Part shown: positions 63,257 to 64,000 of the stretch, in pieces
Numbering within the stretch: position 1 is the first letter of the stretch
Layout of the letters: the number at the start of each line of letters is the position of its first letter
Assembly: GCF_014229965.1 (NCBI RefSeq)
Contig: NZ_JABGBW010000001.1
Coordinates: 387,769 to 451,768, forward strand
Origin: Peptostreptococcus canis
GTDB taxonomy: Bacteria; Bacillota; Clostridia; Peptostreptococcales; Peptostreptococcaceae
Length of the DNA stretch: 64,000 bases
Direction of reading: 5' to 3'
Translations under genes and position numbers: made by a program
Notes under the pieces: generated by a model
What the model saw: only the letters and a program-made list of their open reading frames with translations
Told to the model about the DNA's origin: nothing
The model's database searches: none

Positions 63257-64000
63257 AATTATTTTCATTATTAACAAAGTCTTTTAAAATTTTATATATA
63301 GTTGCAGCTATTGGAAGACCGAAGAATACACCCGTTATACCAAATAATCCGCCACCGATTATTATAGATATAATTACCCATAATCCGGGAAGGCCGACAG
63401 AATTTCCTACGACTTTTGGATAAATCAAATTCCCTTCGATTTGTTGAAGTACAGTCAAAAATATTATAAATAAAACAGCTTTAAAAGGGCTTATTGTAAG
63501 AATCATTAAAAAACCAAATAGACCACCTATATATGCACCTACTAATGGGATTAGAGCAGTTAACCCTATTACTGAGCCTATCATAGGAGCATATGGAAAT
63601 CTAAATATCCATAAACCAAGAGTACATAGAGTACCTAATATTATTGCTTCTATAAGTTGTCCTACTATAAAAGCGTGGAAGGTTTCATTTGTTATGTCAA
63701 GTATATAATAAAATTTTTTCTTGATATTCGACGGCATAAATTTATTGAATAATTTGTCGAACTGTCTTTTTAAAGTTTCTTTGGTAGACACAATATATAT
63801 AGCTATAATCAAGCCGATAATTATGTTCATTAAGAAACTGAAAAATGAGCCTACAAATGATAAAAAACCGCCTGTCCAAGTAGATAATATATTTATACTA
63901 TTTTCCAAAATTGCTTTACCGTCCAGATTTTTATCTATCTGTTTGAAATTTGGAAAATGTTTATAAAGCTCAAATGATTTTTCTCTAAAAGTATCATACA
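63255..64000 (-). CDS. AI-2E family transporter, partial
   Basis: A polytopic membrane protein read leftward and cut by the window end. The frame is open through base 64000 (YDTFREKSFELYKHF upstream of the first TTG). The visible part includes SFFSFLMNIIIGLIIAIYIV, FIVGQLIEAIILGTLC, PYAPMIGSVIGLTALIPLVGAYIGG and VGNSVGLPGLWVI, the AI-2E/UPF0118 signature. These proteins export autoinducers or ions in some species, and the substrate here is not known. The C-terminus is complete. Confidence 0.85.
   Translation of the reverse strand, partial: YDTFREKSFELYKHFPNFKQIDKNLDGKAILENSINILSTWTGGFLSFVGSFFSFLMNIIIGLIIAIYIVSTKETLKRQFDKLFNKFMPSNIKKKFYYILDITNETFHAFIVGQLIEAIILGTLCTLGLWIFRFPYAPMIGSVIGLTALIPLVGAYIGGLFGFLMILTISPFKAVLFIIFLTVLQQIEGNLIYPKVVGNSVGLPGLWVIISIIIGGGLFGITGVFFGLPIAATIYKILKDFVNNENN

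Overview
The window is about 64 kb of very AT-rich chromosome from a low-GC Gram-positive anaerobe. It carries CggR-controlled glycolysis genes, class Ib ribonucleotide reductase, RNase R, SmpB/tmRNA and, most tellingly, a complete oxygen-sensitive 2-hydroxyacyl-CoA dehydratase (HadAIBC/FldAIBC type) amino acid reduction locus. Together these point to the Clostridia, most likely Peptostreptococcaceae (Peptostreptococcus or a close relative). The species assignment is inference from gene content, not a search result.

Layout. 1-4.0 kb: housekeeping genes (SAM methyltransferase, Hsp33, RsuA-type pseudouridine synthase, RlmCD-type methylase). 4.0-7.6 kb: a decayed mobile element with frameshifted RepA_N-type replication protein, DUF3847-type and mobilisation-protein remnants, plus an apparently intact membrane-anchored C39-peptidase-like protein and an alpha/beta hydrolase with a structured leader. 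7.7-14.6 kb: small hypothetical, metallo-beta-lactamase-fold hydrolase, small alarmone synthetase, metallophosphoesterase, oxidoreductase, then a compact DUF1538 / tandem PII-like / nucleotidase unit. 14.7-19 kb: class II aldolase, an envelope glycosyltransferase, a NodB deacetylase and a flippase-like membrane protein. 19-28.1 kb: rpoN followed by cggR-gap-pgk-tpiA-gpmI-eno, with a readable CggR operator. 28.3-35.6 kb: DUF6056-like membrane protein, secG, rnr, YfhO-like protein, smpB. 35.7-38.6 kb: an accessory segment between smpB and ssrA with a DUF3800 gene, a convergent small RNA, a MerR regulator, a conserved Cys-rich protein and a TfoX-like protein. 38.9-39.2 kb: tmRNA on the minus strand. 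39.5-48.8 kb: GtrA/GT2 pair, thiamine-binding protein, methyltransferase with a structured leader, a large L,D-transpeptidase and nrdEF. 49.1-63.1 kb: the reductive amino acid locus. 63.3 kb to the end: an AI-2E-family membrane protein cut by the window edge.

How the genes work together. In the 49-63 kb locus the aminotransferase and BrnQ transporter would supply a 2-oxo acid, the D-2-hydroxyacid dehydrogenase reduces it, HadA (class III CoA transferase) or the separate acyl-CoA ligase makes the CoA thioester, the HadI-activated HadBC dehydratase removes water, and AcdB with EtfBA reduces the enoyl-CoA. This is the reductive half of Stickland fermentation. The sequence alone does not say whether the substrate is leucine (giving isocaproate) or an aromatic amino acid (giving arylpropionates). 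A GntR/FadR-type regulator stands at the head of the locus, and the same 13-base element (TGGTATACWAGTA) occurs in its own promoter and upstream of the CoA ligase.

The most unusual observation is the free-standing RNA of about 95 nt at 36.47-36.56 kb. It has its own 17-bp-spaced promoter, a multi-stem fold and a terminal U-tract, and it points tail-to-tail at a DUF3800 gene. It could belong to, or extend, the DUF3800-associated RNA motifs.
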